This document shows, in pieces, positions 1 to 6,867 of a stretch of 9,708 nucleotides of DNA. The position numbers were made by a program, and so were the translations under genes. The stretch spans positions 1 through 9,708 of the forward strand of contig JBFLYA010000140.1 of NCBI GenBank assembly GCA_040757115.1, written 5' to 3'. Each line of letters opens with the position of its first letter. The stretch's first letter is position 1. This stretch comes from a bacterium. GTDB taxonomy: Bacteria; UBA9089; CG2-30-40-21; SBAY01. The notes beneath the pieces are model-generated. The model was not told where the DNA came from, did not search any database, and saw nothing but the letters and a program-made list of their open reading frames with translations.

Positions 1-111
1 GAGTTTTAGTTTTTCGTAAACTTCCTTATCTTTTTCTGATAGTTGGAGATTTTTTATATGTTTTTTGACAAATTTTTTATATTTTTTATGTAAGCGAAGG
101 GCTGGCAACAT
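1..111 (-). CDS. Hypothetical protein, N-terminal 37 codons only (runs off the left edge)
   Basis: A minus-strand reading frame starts at ATG (109-111) and stays open to the window edge. It is preceded by a strong ribosome binding site GGGAGG (minus strand, 126 to 121) nine bases upstream. The visible protein begins MLPALRLHKKYKKFVKKHI and is very rich in lysine, followed by an acidic/basic helical stretch with leucines (LQLSEKDKEVYEKLKL). This suggests a helical, possibly nucleic-acid-binding N-terminus. No family is recognised. The start codon and first codons lie inside one arm of a 14-bp perfect inverted repeat (98-111 / 207-220), so the mRNA leader can fold over its own start site. The good RBS and uninterrupted frame support a real gene; its function is unknown. 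Confidence 0.55.
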   Translation of the reverse strand, partial: MLPALRLHKKYKKFVKKHIKNLQLSEKDKEVYEKLKL

Positions 112-220
112 AAAAATACACCTCCCAAGTTTTTTAATTTTGTTTAGCTGTTAATAGCTAATATACAAATAAGCAAAACAAAAAATGGGAGAAAGTCAAG
201 AAAAAAATGTTGCCAGCCCT
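98..220. repeat. Fold-back leader: 14-bp perfect inverted repeat with inner complementary arms
   Basis: The arms AGGGCTGGCAACAT (98-111) and ATGTTGCCAGCCCT (207-220) are exact reverse complements. Inside them CTCCCA (122-127) pairs with TGGGAG (186-191), T-rich and A-rich stretches face each other, and TTAGCT...AGCTAA forms a small tip hairpin. Read as minus-strand RNA, the structure would pair both the Shine-Dalgarno GGGAGG and the AUG of the partial gene at 1-111 with upstream leader. It could be a translation-control hairpin or the remains of a small palindromic mobile element; the sequence does not decide between them. Confidence 0.6.
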
Positions 221-262
221 GGAATAAATCAGGAATTAGTGATGTTGTGATGGTAAAAATTG

Positions 263-462
263 GGGGGTGTCTTAATCTAGCATAAAAGTTGAAATAGTGT
301 AAGAAAAGGAGATATGGGGATTATGGAGATAAGGAGATAAATTCATTCTGAAATTTTGCAAATTACAATGAATAATCTCCATATCTCCCTTTATCTCCTT
401 ATCCCCTTTTGGACACCAAATCTGAATAGATTTCACTATTAGCGTTATTTTCAGACACCACC
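263..462. mobile_element. Fold-back (MITE-like) element, 200 bp, with 8-bp target duplication, upstream of the EndoQ gene
   Basis: The terminal inverted repeats are GGGGGTGTCT (263-272) and the reverse complement of 453-462 (GGTGGTGTCT), matching at 9 of 10. They are flanked by AAAAATTG at 255-262 and 463-470, a perfect 8-bp direct repeat; the match runs on to 13 bp because G-runs follow on both sides. Internal arms of GGAGATA-type purine repeats (about 302-342) face TATCTCC-type repeats (about 376-408), with TTCATT/AATGAA closing the tip, so nearly all of the middle can fold back. Positions 297-317 are identical over 21 bp to 6883-6903 in the GTAA-ended MITE, so the arms share ancestry although the termini differ. 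No ORF is present. Confidence 0.7.
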
Positions 463-514
463 AAAAATTGGGGGGAAGATAAAAAACGGTTGGTTTTAAA
501 CTTCAGTCAAATCC

Positions 515-540
515 GAGCTCTGGAGATATTGAGAGAGCTC
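515..540 (+). promoter_or_regulatory. Hairpin in the leader of the EndoQ gene
   Basis: GAGCTCT (515-521) and AGAGCTC (534-540) form a 7-bp perfect stem with a 12-base loop, eight bases before the purine-rich ribosome binding site (548-556). There is no T-tract, so it is not a terminator. A role in mRNA stability or translation is possible but unproven. I found no convincing promoter between the upstream mobile element and this gene. Confidence 0.35.
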
Positions 541-564
541 AGGTTACAAAGGAGGGAACTAAAT

Positions 565-1797
565 ATGAAGTTTATAGCTGATTTTCATATCCATTCTAAA
601 TATTCACGTGCCACAAGCCCACAAATGGAGATACCGACTTTAAGTAAATATGCCAGACGAAAAGGGATAGCCTTAATGGGCACTGGTGATTGGACACACC
701 CTGTCTGGCTATATGAATTAAAAAAGGTATTAGAACCAGTTAGTTATGGGTTATTTAAGTATGAGGATACTTTTTTTATGCTCACCGCGGAGGTGTCTAA
801 TCTATTTAACCGGAAAGGTAAAGGGAAGAAGGTTCATAATATTATCTTTGCCCCATCTTTTGAGAGCGTTGAAAAAATAAACAGCCAGCTTGAAAAATAT
901 GGTGATTTAAGTGCTGATGGCAGACCAATGCTTTCCTTAGATGCAAAGAATTTGGTTAAAATAATCCTTGATATTGACCCTGATTGCTTTGTTGTTCCAG
1001 CACATGCCTGGACTCCCTGGTTTTCTGTATTTGGCTCTAATTCTGGATTTGACTCGGTAGAAGAGTGTTTTGAAGAAGAGGCACGAAATATCTATGCCTT
1101 AGAGACCGGCCTTTCATCTGACCCACCAATGAATTGGCGATTATCTGAATTAGACCAATATACACTTATCTCTAATTCTGATAGCCACTCTCCGGCTAAA
1201 ATAGGTCGAGAGGCAAATGCCTTTGATTGTGAGATAAATTACAAAGAAATAATTGATATTCTGAAAAGAAAGGATAGAAATAAATTTCTGTTCACCATTG
1301 AGTTCTTCCCGGAAGAAGGAAAGTATCATTATGATGGACACCGACCGTGTAATCTTAGATTTACACCTGCCCAAACGAAGACACATAATGGTATCTGCCC
1401 TTCCTGTGGTAAAAAAATAACGGTTGGTGTCGTCAATCGTGTCGAAAGATTAGCTGATAGACCCGAAGGATTCGTCCCGGAAAATCATATCCCGTGTAAG
1501 CACCTTATTCCATTAGAAGAAATAATAAGTAAGGTGACTAAAAAAGGCGTTGGCACAGCCGCAGTAGAAAATGAGTATTTGAAACTCACACAATCCCGAC
1601 ATACGGAATTTGATATTCTTCTCTATCTTTCTAAAGAAGAACTAATGCAATTTGTATCTAAAGAAATTCTTAGAGGCATACTAAATGTGCGAGAAAAAAA
1701 GGTGAATATCCTACCCGGCTATGATGGCGTTTATGGTGAAATAGATATACCATTAGAAGAAGAAAAAGAAGAAATAGTTCAATTAAGTCTATTTTAG
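565..1797 (+). CDS. Endonuclease Q-type PHP-domain DNA repair nuclease with C-terminal clamp-binding motif
   Basis: A 410-residue protein of the family often annotated as PHP-domain/UvrD-like and related to archaeal EndoQ, which cuts DNA 5' of deaminated bases and abasic sites. Visible PHP-type metal ligands are H8 and H10 (FHIHSKYS), then E76, H91, H147 (PAHAWTP) and D206/H208 (SNSDSH). A cysteine cluster follows: C262, C278-x2-C281 and C311, matching the EndoQ zinc-finger region. The chain ends with an acidic linker and QLSLF (406-410), the consensus bacterial beta-clamp pentapeptide. The ATG at 565 is chosen because GGAGGG lies eight bases upstream and the metal-binding core begins at once; the TTG at 490 would add 25 unsupported residues. 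The stop codon abuts the convergent cdsA stop with no gap. The family call is confident; substrate preference is inferred. Confidence 0.85.
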   Translation: MKFIADFHIHSKYSRATSPQMEIPTLSKYARRKGIALMGTGDWTHPVWLYELKKVLEPVSYGLFKYEDTFFMLTAEVSNLFNRKGKGKKVHNIIFAPSFESVEKINSQLEKYGDLSADGRPMLSLDAKNLVKIILDIDPDCFVVPAHAWTPWFSVFGSNSGFDSVEECFEEEARNIYALETGLSSDPPMNWRLSELDQYTLISNSDSHSPAKIGREANAFDCEINYKEIIDILKRKDRNKFLFTIEFFPEEGKYHYDGHRPCNLRFTPAQTKTHNGICPSCGKKITVGVVNRVERLADRPEGFVPENHIPCKHLIPLEEIISKVTKKGVGTAAVENEYLKLTQSRHTEFDILLYLSKEELMQFVSKEILRGILNVREKKVNILPGYDGVYGEIDIPLEEEKEEIVQLSLF

Positions 1798-2592
1798 TTA
1801 AAGGGAAAAAAGGAAATAATAATAAATTATTGGTGCATTAAAAATCACACTATCAAAAACATCTAATACCCCACCATGCCCGGGTATCCAGGTTGCTGAG
1901 TCTTTAACCCCGGTCAACCGTTTTATCTTAGATTCTAATAAGTCACCTACCTGCCCGCAAAAACTTAATAACAATCCAATAATTATTGCCTGAATTATTG
2001 AGATATATCCTGTGATTAAACTGGCAATGATAGAAGTCAAAATTCCACCTATTAATCCAGCCACAGTTCCTTCTACGGATTTTTTGGGGCTAATCTGTGG
2101 GATTAATTTGTGTTTGCCAAACTTCAATCCGATGCCAAAGGCAAAAGTATCGGTTAACCAGGTGATTAAGAATAATAACACGATGTAGAAACTACCATTT
2201 TGCAAGTGTTTTAATAAAAGAATATGACTGAGTAAATAACTAATATAGAACACACCGGCTAATGTTACCCCAATTTCTAAAAAATACCTTTTGATAAAAA
2301 AGGTTAATAGATAACCGATTAATAATGGGGAGATTAAAATAGAGGTTAGTAAATAAAATTGTGATGGGATAAAATGGGCAACTAAGGCAAAAAGAAGGCT
2401 AATGATTACGCCAATAATTTTAAATGGTTTTATCTGGACTTTTGAGGATAAGGAATAAAATTCCATTAGTCCTAAAAATATGACGAGGCAGATTAATAAT
2501 AATAAGAAAAGGGTATTTTTTGAGATGATACAATAAATTAATATCGGAACAAATATAACTGAAGTAATTATTCTTTTAAATGTAGAACTCAC
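1798..2592 (-). CDS. cdsA: Phosphatidate cytidylyltransferase (CDP-diglyceride synthase)
   Basis: An integral membrane enzyme that makes CDP-diacylglycerol from CTP and phosphatidic acid, the precursor of all phospholipid headgroup pathways. The 264-residue protein is almost entirely hydrophobic helices, as expected. The C-terminal family signature is clear: S221-K-I-K-R...K230-D231...PGHGG (237-241) V-L-D244. It has one deviation: the usual arginine after the last aspartate is V245 (LDVFDS instead of LDRxDS); the codon is GTT at 1858-1860. The start is GTG, overlapping the uppS stop by four bases (GTGA), with GGAG eight bases upstream, so it is translationally coupled. It is the last gene of the operon here and has no recognisable terminator: its stop is directly against that of the convergent EndoQ gene. 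Confidence 0.93.
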   Translation of the reverse strand: MSSTFKRIITSVIFVPILIYCIISKNTLFLLLLICLVIFLGLMEFYSLSSKVQIKPFKIIGVIISLLFALVAHFIPSQFYLLTSILISPLLIGYLLTFFIKRYFLEIGVTLAGVFYISYLLSHILLLKHLQNGSFYIVLLFLITWLTDTFAFGIGLKFGKHKLIPQISPKKSVEGTVAGLIGGILTSIIASLITGYISIIQAIIIGLLLSFCGQVGDLLESKIKRLTGVKDSATWIPGHGGVLDVFDSVIFNAPIIYYYFLFSL

Positions 2593-3350
2593 TTTTTCAT
2601 CTCCAATATCCCACCAAATCTTCTTTCTCTTTTTTGGTAATCGACAATGGCAGACAGAAAATGTTTTCTTGAAAAATCAGGCCAGTAAGCAGGGGTAATA
2701 TAAATTTCGGTATATGCAATTTGCCACAATAAAAAGTTACTAATTCTCATCTCGCCACTTGTTCGAATAAGTAAATCTGGTTCTGGTAAATTTGCTGTAG
2801 AGAGATATTTTTCAAACAATGGTTCATTGATGTCTTCTGAACTGCATTTTTTGTTTTCAATATCTGCAGTTAATTTTTTAATAGCATCAATAATATCTGC
2901 CCGACCACTATAATTGAGGGCAATATTTAATATTAAACCGGTGTTATTAGCCGTTTTTTCCGTTGCCCATTTTAAATCTTTAATTATCAAATCTGATAAC
3001 TGCTCGATTCTCCCAATGAAATTCAATTTAACATTATCTCGGTTTAATTCTCCAGTCTCTTTGCGTAAATATTCTCGTAAAAGATTCATTAAGGTATTAA
3101 CCTCTTTTTGAGGTCTGGTCCAATTTTCTGTCGAAAAAGCATAAAGAGTTAAAACCTTAATTCCTAATTCACCGCATAACTTAACAATCCTTTTAACCGT
3201 TTTCATTCCCGCACGGTGGCCAGCAACTCGCGGTAGTTTTTTCCCTTTTGCCCATCTTCCATTCCCATCCATAATAATCGCAATATGTCCTGGTAATTTA
3301 TCTTTATCTATGAGAGACAATAATTGAAATTCATCATTTGGGATGGACAT
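2589..3350 (-). CDS. uppS: Isoprenyl transferase (undecaprenyl diphosphate synthase type)
   Basis: A cytoplasmic cis-prenyltransferase that condenses isopentenyl diphosphate onto farnesyl diphosphate to make the polyprenyl carrier for peptidoglycan and surface glycans. At 253 residues it has normal family length. Motifs seen: IIMDGNGRWA with catalytic D28, RVAGHRAG, LYAFSTENW, ALNYSGR, and the C-terminal DLLIRTSGE...ISNFLLWQIAYTE...WPDF block. The last two differ only slightly from the usual RTGGE and AYAE forms. ATG (3348-3350) overlaps the frr stop by one base (TAATG), and its tail overlaps the cdsA start, so frr-uppS-cdsA is a coupled set. AAGGA lies just before the start. Confidence 0.95.
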   Translation of the reverse strand: MSIPNDEFQLLSLIDKDKLPGHIAIIMDGNGRWAKGKKLPRVAGHRAGMKTVKRIVKLCGELGIKVLTLYAFSTENWTRPQKEVNTLMNLLREYLRKETGELNRDNVKLNFIGRIEQLSDLIIKDLKWATEKTANNTGLILNIALNYSGRADIIDAIKKLTADIENKKCSSEDINEPLFEKYLSTANLPEPDLLIRTSGEMRISNFLLWQIAYTEIYITPAYWPDFSRKHFLSAIVDYQKRERRFGGILEMKK

Positions 3351-3901
3351 TATCCTTCTAAAATCTCCTTTTCTTTACTCGCCAGCAATTGGTCTATTTT
3401 CTCTATGAATCTATTGGTTATTTTTTGGATTTCATCATGGGCATGTCTTGATTCATCTTCGGATATTTCTTTTTCCTTTTCTTTAATCTGGGAATTAATT
3501 TTGTGTCTGATATTGCGTATTCCAATTCTTCCTTCTTCCGCTTTTTTCTTAATCACTCGGTCTAACTCTTTTCTTCGTTCCTGGGTCAATGAAGGGATGG
3601 AGATTCTAATTACATTTCCATCAGTATTTGGCATAAGGCTTAAATCGGACTTAATAATTGCCTTACAAATAGACTCCGTAACAGATTTATCCCAGGGGGA
3701 AATAAGAAGGAGTCGTGGTTCTGGGACAGAGATAGTGGCAAGTTGATGAATGGGCATCTGACTACCATAACATTCTACCCGAATATGTTCAACAAGAGAA
3801 GGTGAGGCTTTACCTGTTCGGATTGTGGCAAATTCATTTTTTGTTGCCTCCACAACCTTTGTCATTTTCTCTTCTGCTTCTTTATAAATATTTTTTAGCA
3901 T
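3350..3901 (-). CDS. frr: Ribosome recycling factor
   Basis: RRF splits post-termination ribosomes together with EF-G. At 183 residues it is essentially full length (the usual size is about 185). The signature region IRTGKASPSLVEHI, the SVPEPRLLLISPWDKS segment and the PSLTQERRKEL segment match the family. The long charged helices at both ends correspond to the three-helix-bundle domain I. The ATG at 3899-3901 has a strong RBS (AAGGAGGGG, about nine bases upstream). Unlike the tight junctions downstream, frr is separated from pyrH by 242 bases that contain a 195-bp palindromic element, so transcription coupling with pyrH may be altered. Confidence 0.96.
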   Translation of the reverse strand: MLKNIYKEAEEKMTKVVEATKNEFATIRTGKASPSLVEHIRVECYGSQMPIHQLATISVPEPRLLLISPWDKSVTESICKAIIKSDLSLMPNTDGNVIRISIPSLTQERRKELDRVIKKKAEEGRIGIRNIRHKINSQIKEKEKEISEDESRHAHDEIQKITNRFIEKIDQLLASKEKEILEG

Positions 3902-3946
3902 AAATTTTATCCCCTCCTTTTTAGTTGGTAATTAGTTAAATGGTAG

Positions 3947-4141
3947 CTGGTAATTATACTCCAGTGGGGTATAAATTGTGATTATTTAAAGTAATCGGTA
4001 ATCAGGTAATCAGTAATCGGTAATTTGAGATAGCAGGCTACTGCTTGCTCTTTACCGATAACCTGATAACCGATAACCGATAACCTGAGTTGATAGTAAC
4101 AGGAAATCACAAAATATGCCTCTCTAAAGTATAGTTACCAG
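3947..4141. mobile_element. 195-bp palindromic MITE-like element inserted between pyrH and frr
   Basis: The termini 3947-3983 and 4105-4141 are inverted repeats matching at 29 of 37 positions, beginning CTGGTAAYTATACT. Inside, tandem copies of a GGTAATC-like heptamer (3991-4024) face inverted GATAACC-type copies (4052-4086). The tip carries AGCAG-GCTA-CTGCT (about 4033-4046). The whole unit can extrude as one long cruciform, or fold as a hairpin in the operon mRNA. It ends two bases before the pyrH stop codon. I see no convincing target duplication: the flanks are AATGGTAG and TTTTATGA. GGTAATT-type motifs also occur just outside it at about 3926-3934. It contains no gene. The rest of the pyrH-frr gap is an AT-rich frr leader. 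Confidence 0.65.
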
Positions 4142-4143
4142 TT

Positions 4144-4866
4144 TTATGAAACAATAGTTCCAATCTTTTCTCCTAAAATAATATTAAGCAGGTTATTGGG
4201 TTTTAATAGATTAAAGACAATTATGGGGATGTTATTTTCCATACATAAAGATATTGCGGTGAAATCCATTATTCTCAATCTTTCGTTAATGACCTGCATA
4301 TAAGATATTTTATCATATTTAACCGCATCGGGATATTTAACCGGGTCTTTAGAAAAGATACCATCTACTTTAGTTGCTTTCAGGATAACCTCAGCCCCAA
4401 TTTCTGCGGCTCGAAGTGCCGCGGCTGTATCTGTGGAAAAAAAGGGATTACCTGTTCCTGCGGCAAAAATCACTACCCGTCCTTTTTCCAAATGCCTGAT
4501 TGCCCTTCTGCGAATATACGGTTCAGCAATTCTTTGCATCTCAATGGCACTCTGGACCCGGCAAAAAACCTGCCGTGTCTCCAGGGCATCTTGCAAGGCA
4601 ATGGCATTTATCACAGTGGCTAACATACCCATATGGTCAGCTGAGGTTCTATCCATTTGTGAACCATAAATACTCACGCCACGAAAGATATTCCCGCCGC
4701 CGATACTGATGGCTATTTCTACCCCCAGATTGTGAATGTCTTTAATTTGTTCGGCAATGGAGGCAATAACTTCTGGTTCAATTCCATAACCTTTTTTACC
4801 TTGAAGCACTTCGCCACTGAGTTTGAACAAAACTCGTTTAAAGACAGGTTTTTTATTATCAGTCAC
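4144..4866 (-). CDS. pyrH: Uridylate kinase (UMP kinase)
   Basis: A cytoplasmic hexameric amino-acid-kinase-fold enzyme that phosphorylates UMP to UDP with ATP in pyrimidine nucleotide synthesis. At 240 residues it is full length. Motifs seen: [11 protein letters not shown] (9-19), IGGGNIFRG (55-63), [35 protein letters not shown] and [16 protein letters not shown]. The start is GTG (4864-4866) with an AGGA-type RBS about ten bases upstream; there is no in-frame ATG before the conserved FKR motif. It lies 14 bases after the small coiled-coil membrane gene and two bases from the palindromic element on its 3' side. Confidence 0.95.
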   Translation of the reverse strand: MTDNKKPVFKRVLFKLSGEVLQGKKGYGIEPEVIASIAEQIKDIHNLGVEIAISIGGGNIFRGVSIYGSQMDRTSADHMGMLATVINAIALQDALETRQVFCRVQSAIEMQRIAEPYIRRRAIRHLEKGRVVIFAAGTGNPFFSTDTAAALRAAEIGAEVILKATKVDGIFSKDPVKYPDAVKYDKISYMQVINERLRIMDFTAISLCMENNIPIIVFNLLKPNNLLNIILGEKIGTIVS

Positions 4867-4880
4867 CTTTTGTGTTTCCT

Positions 4881-5180
4881 TTATTTAAAAATCATAGTTA
4901 ACACTGCTCCAGTTACAGATAAGATTAGCGGGACAAATAAACCAATTACCCAATAAAAGAGATGGTCAATTTTACCTGAAATTCCCTCTATTCGTTTTTC
5001 GAATCCATCCATTCGTACTTCAAGGGTATCAATCCGTTGATTTATTTGTTGATTCCCACTTTTTATTAAATCTTCTAATCGTTGAATTTCTGCAACAAAC
5101 CTTTTCTCGCGTTCATCTATAAATCTATCATAATAAGGTGGAAGTGTATATTCTTTATAAGCTACTGATTCTCCTGGCAT
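4881..5180 (-). CDS. Small hypothetical protein: coiled coil plus one C-terminal membrane helix
   Basis: A 99-residue protein not recognised as a named family. Residues 19-73 are a charged amphipathic helix with leucine/isoleucine spacing (RLEDLIKSG...[18 protein letters not shown]) typical of a coiled coil. Residues 76-97 are a single membrane segment ([21 protein letters not shown]), leaving only K99 behind it, so it is probably a tail-anchored protein whose coiled coil faces the cytoplasm. The RBS AAGGAGGG is excellent and lies inside the end of tsf, and the gap to tsf is three bases, so it is very likely expressed with the operon. The layout resembles small phage XhlA-like or DUF1640-like coiled-coil membrane proteins, but that resemblance is only architectural. 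Finding a membrane gene between tsf and pyrH is unusual. Confidence 0.75.
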   Translation of the reverse strand: MPGESVAYKEYTLPPYYDRFIDEREKRFVAEIQRLEDLIKSGNQQINQRIDTLEVRMDGFEKRIEGISGKIDHLFYWVIGLFVPLILSVTGAVLTMIFK

Positions 5181-5183
5181 TGC

Positions 5184-5792
5184 CTATCCCTCCTTAATTT
5201 TCTCACCAAGTGCATAGCGAACAAACCTGCGAATGGTTATGTTTTCTCTTAATTTGGCAATCACACTCGCCACATAGTCAGAAACAGTTATAGTGGGGTC
5301 TTTAATATAAGGTTGTTCCAACAGACAGATTTCCTTATAATATTTTTCCAATCTACCTTCAACAATTTTATCCCAGAATTTTTCTGGCTTACCTGATTTT
5401 TTCGCCTGTTCTATGTAAATTTCCCTTTCATTGGCAACCATTTCTTCTCTAACCTGGTCTTTGGAGACAACATAAGGATTAGAGGCGGCGATTTGCATGG
5501 CAATATTTTTCACTAATTCTTGAAATTCAGAATTTTTAGCCACAAAATCTGTTTCACAATTAATTTCAACCAACACCCCAAGTTTTGCACCAGGATGGAT
5601 ATAAGAAAAAATTGTTCCTTCTTTGGTTTCGCGGAGTTGTTTTTTCTTTGCTTCGGCTAATCCCTGTGTGCGTAAAATTTTCAATGCCTCTTCAACAACT
5701 CCATTAGCCTTTTGTAATGCCTCTTTGCATTCCATCATTGGTGCTCCGGTAATTTCGCGGAGCTGTTTTACTTGTTCTGCACTAATAACCAT
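5184..5792 (-). CDS. tsf: Elongation factor Ts (short form)
   Basis: The guanine-nucleotide exchange factor for EF-Tu. At 202 residues it is the short form found in many bacteria, against about 283 in E. coli. The N-terminal UBA-like domain contains TGAPMMECKEAL (15-26); the usual TGAGMMDCKKAL has glycine where P18 lies here. The core carries the CETDFVAKN motif (79-87) that contacts EF-Tu. The chain ends with the typical TVSDYVASVIAKLRENITIRRFVRYALGE segment-type finish, so it is not truncated. The ATG at 5790-5792 has AAAGGAG seven bases upstream. It lies 15 bases after rpsB, the conserved order. Confidence 0.95.
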   Translation of the reverse strand: MVISAEQVKQLREITGAPMMECKEALQKANGVVEEALKILRTQGLAEAKKKQLRETKEGTIFSYIHPGAKLGVLVEINCETDFVAKNSEFQELVKNIAMQIAASNPYVVSKDQVREEMVANEREIYIEQAKKSGKPEKFWDKIVEGRLEKYYKEICLLEQPYIKDPTITVSDYVASVIAKLRENITIRRFVRYALGEKIKEG

Positions 5793-5807
5793 AATTTTTC
5801 TCCTTTC

Positions 5808-6659
5808 TTAATCTTCCACTATTTCTTCTTTTTCCTTGAGTGTTTCTTCCATAATACCTTTGTCTAATTCCTCATAGAATTGTGGGAGTAATTCTTCCTC
5901 TTCTTCTAACTTCAGAAATATTTTTTCCTCTTCTTCTTCTACTTGAGCCGCCTCTTCTTCAACTGGTAGCTTATCGGCTAATCTTTTACCTTCCATTATA
6001 CCATCGGCAATCACCGAGGCAATTAACTTCACCGAACGAATCGCATCATCATTACCAGGGATGCAATAATCTACTTCATCCGGGTCGCCATTGGTATCAA
6101 CAACGCCCACAATTGGAATGTTTAATCTTCTCGCTTCTAAAATAGCTATTTTTTCTTTTTTCGTATCCACAATAAATAGTGCCCCTGGCAAGGTTTTTAT
6201 CTCTTTAATCCCACCCAATAGAATTTCCAATCTATTCATTTCCTTTTTTAAAAGAGCCACTTCCTTTTTGGGTAATTTTTCAAATACCCCTCCTTCCTCC
6301 ATTTTCTTAATTTCATTAAGTCTTTTAATACTTTTCTTTACTGTCTCAAAATTAGTCAGAGTTCCTCCTAACCAGCGTTGAGTCACATACGGCATCTGAC
6401 ATCGAATTGCTTCTTCCATAACTACGGTTTGAATTTGTTTCTTTGTCCCAACAAATAAGACAGGCTTTTTTGTCTTAGCCGTTTCCTGAACAAAGCTATA
6501 TGCCTCTTTTAACCCTTTCATTGCCTTTTGAAGATTAATGATATGAATATCATTCCTCTCTGAAAAGATATAAGGTGCCATCTTTGGATTCCATCGTTGG
6601 GTTTGATGACCAAAGTGCACCCCTGCTTCTAAAAGTTGTTTCATTGTAATCGTCGTCAC
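5808..6659 (-). CDS. rpsB: 30S ribosomal protein S2 with long acidic C-terminal tail
   Basis: S2 binds the 30S head/body junction and recruits S1 late in assembly. At 283 residues it is longer than the usual 240-260. The core is standard: [50 protein letters not shown] and [13 protein letters not shown]. Residues 233-283 form an extension in which nearly half the residues are Glu/Asp, with several poly-Glu runs. GTG (6657-6659) is chosen as start because the perfect RBS AAGGAGG is 11 bases upstream and the N-terminus then aligns with E. coli S2. The ATG five codons later would be 26 bases from the RBS. It is the first gene of the minus-strand operon; the promoter candidate is at 6756-6784. 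Confidence 0.95.
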   Translation of the reverse strand: MTTITMKQLLEAGVHFGHQTQRWNPKMAPYIFSERNDIHIINLQKAMKGLKEAYSFVQETAKTKKPVLFVGTKKQIQTVVMEEAIRCQMPYVTQRWLGGTLTNFETVKKSIKRLNEIKKMEEGGVFEKLPKKEVALLKKEMNRLEILLGGIKEIKTLPGALFIVDTKKEKIAILEARRLNIPIVGVVDTNGDPDEVDYCIPGNDDAIRSVKLIASVIADGIMEGKRLADKLPVEEEAAQVEEEEEKIFLKLEEEEELLPQFYEELDKGIMEETLKEKEEIVED

Positions 6660-6697
6660 TTATTTTATAACCTCCTTAAATTTGGTAAATGGTAATT

Positions 6698-6718
6698 GGT
6701 AATTAGGTACCTGTTACC
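6698..6718. promoter_or_regulatory. Palindrome in the rpsB leader
   Basis: GGTAA and TTACC bracket the self-complementary core AGGTACCT, and further GGTAAWT motifs lie at 6684-6697. In the rpsB transcript this forms a hairpin about 40 bases before the start codon. It could be an S2 autoregulation site, as rpsB leaders often have one, or simply another copy of the GGTAA repeat type seen at 3991-4024. Repeat ancestry looks at least as likely. Confidence 0.3.
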
Positions 6719-6755
6719 ACTTAAATTTTGCAAAACCCTATTTTAAATTTTTTAT

Positions 6756-6784
6756 AATATATCATATTTTTAAATTTTTTGCAA
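6756..6784 (-). promoter_or_regulatory. Candidate promoter of the rpsB-tsf-pyrH-frr-uppS-cdsA operon
   Basis: On the minus strand, TTGCAA (6784-6779) is followed after 17 bases by TATATT (6761-6756). The spacing is ideal and the boxes are one to two mismatches from sigma-70 consensus. The surroundings are extremely AT-rich, so chance matches are possible. It would give an rpsB leader of about 90 bases. Confidence 0.5.
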
Positions 6785-6823
6785 GAAAAAAATTTTAAAT
6801 TAACAAAATTCTCGGTTAGCCTC

Positions 6824-6852
6824 TTGACAACTCTTAAAAATTATGCTATAAA
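6824..6852 (+). promoter_or_regulatory. Near-consensus sigma-70 promoter facing pcm
   Basis: TTGACA (6824-6829), exactly 17 bases, then TATAAA (6847-6852). The -35 is perfect and the -10 has one mismatch. The predicted start (about 6859) falls next to the left target duplication of the 236-bp MITE, so the pcm transcript would begin with the whole MITE. It is divergent from the rpsB promoter candidate about 40 bases away. Confidence 0.65.
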
Positions 6853-6867
6853 CTTATTAAATAATTG

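Noticed and set aside
490-564. TTG-initiated 25-residue extension of the EndoQ protein
   Set aside because: No RBS precedes it; the ATG at 565 has GGAGGG eight bases upstream and begins right at the PHP core.
3991-4086. GGTAATC-like tandem units as a CRISPR array
   Set aside because: Units are 7-8 bases with no spacers and are arranged as inverted arms of one hairpin.
4433-4709. Plus-strand open frames over pyrH
   Set aside because: They are antisense shadows of a clear UMP kinase gene with no RBS or recognisable protein; the same holds for those over frr, tsf, rpsB and tgt.
6642-6644. ATG as the rpsB start
   Set aside because: It is 26 bases from the AAGGAGG site; the GTG at 6657-6659 has better spacing and matches S2 N-termini.
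6824-6847. TATGCT (6842-6847) as the -10 of the pcm promoter
   Set aside because: It lies only 12 bases from TTGACA; TATAAA at 17 bases is the better fit.
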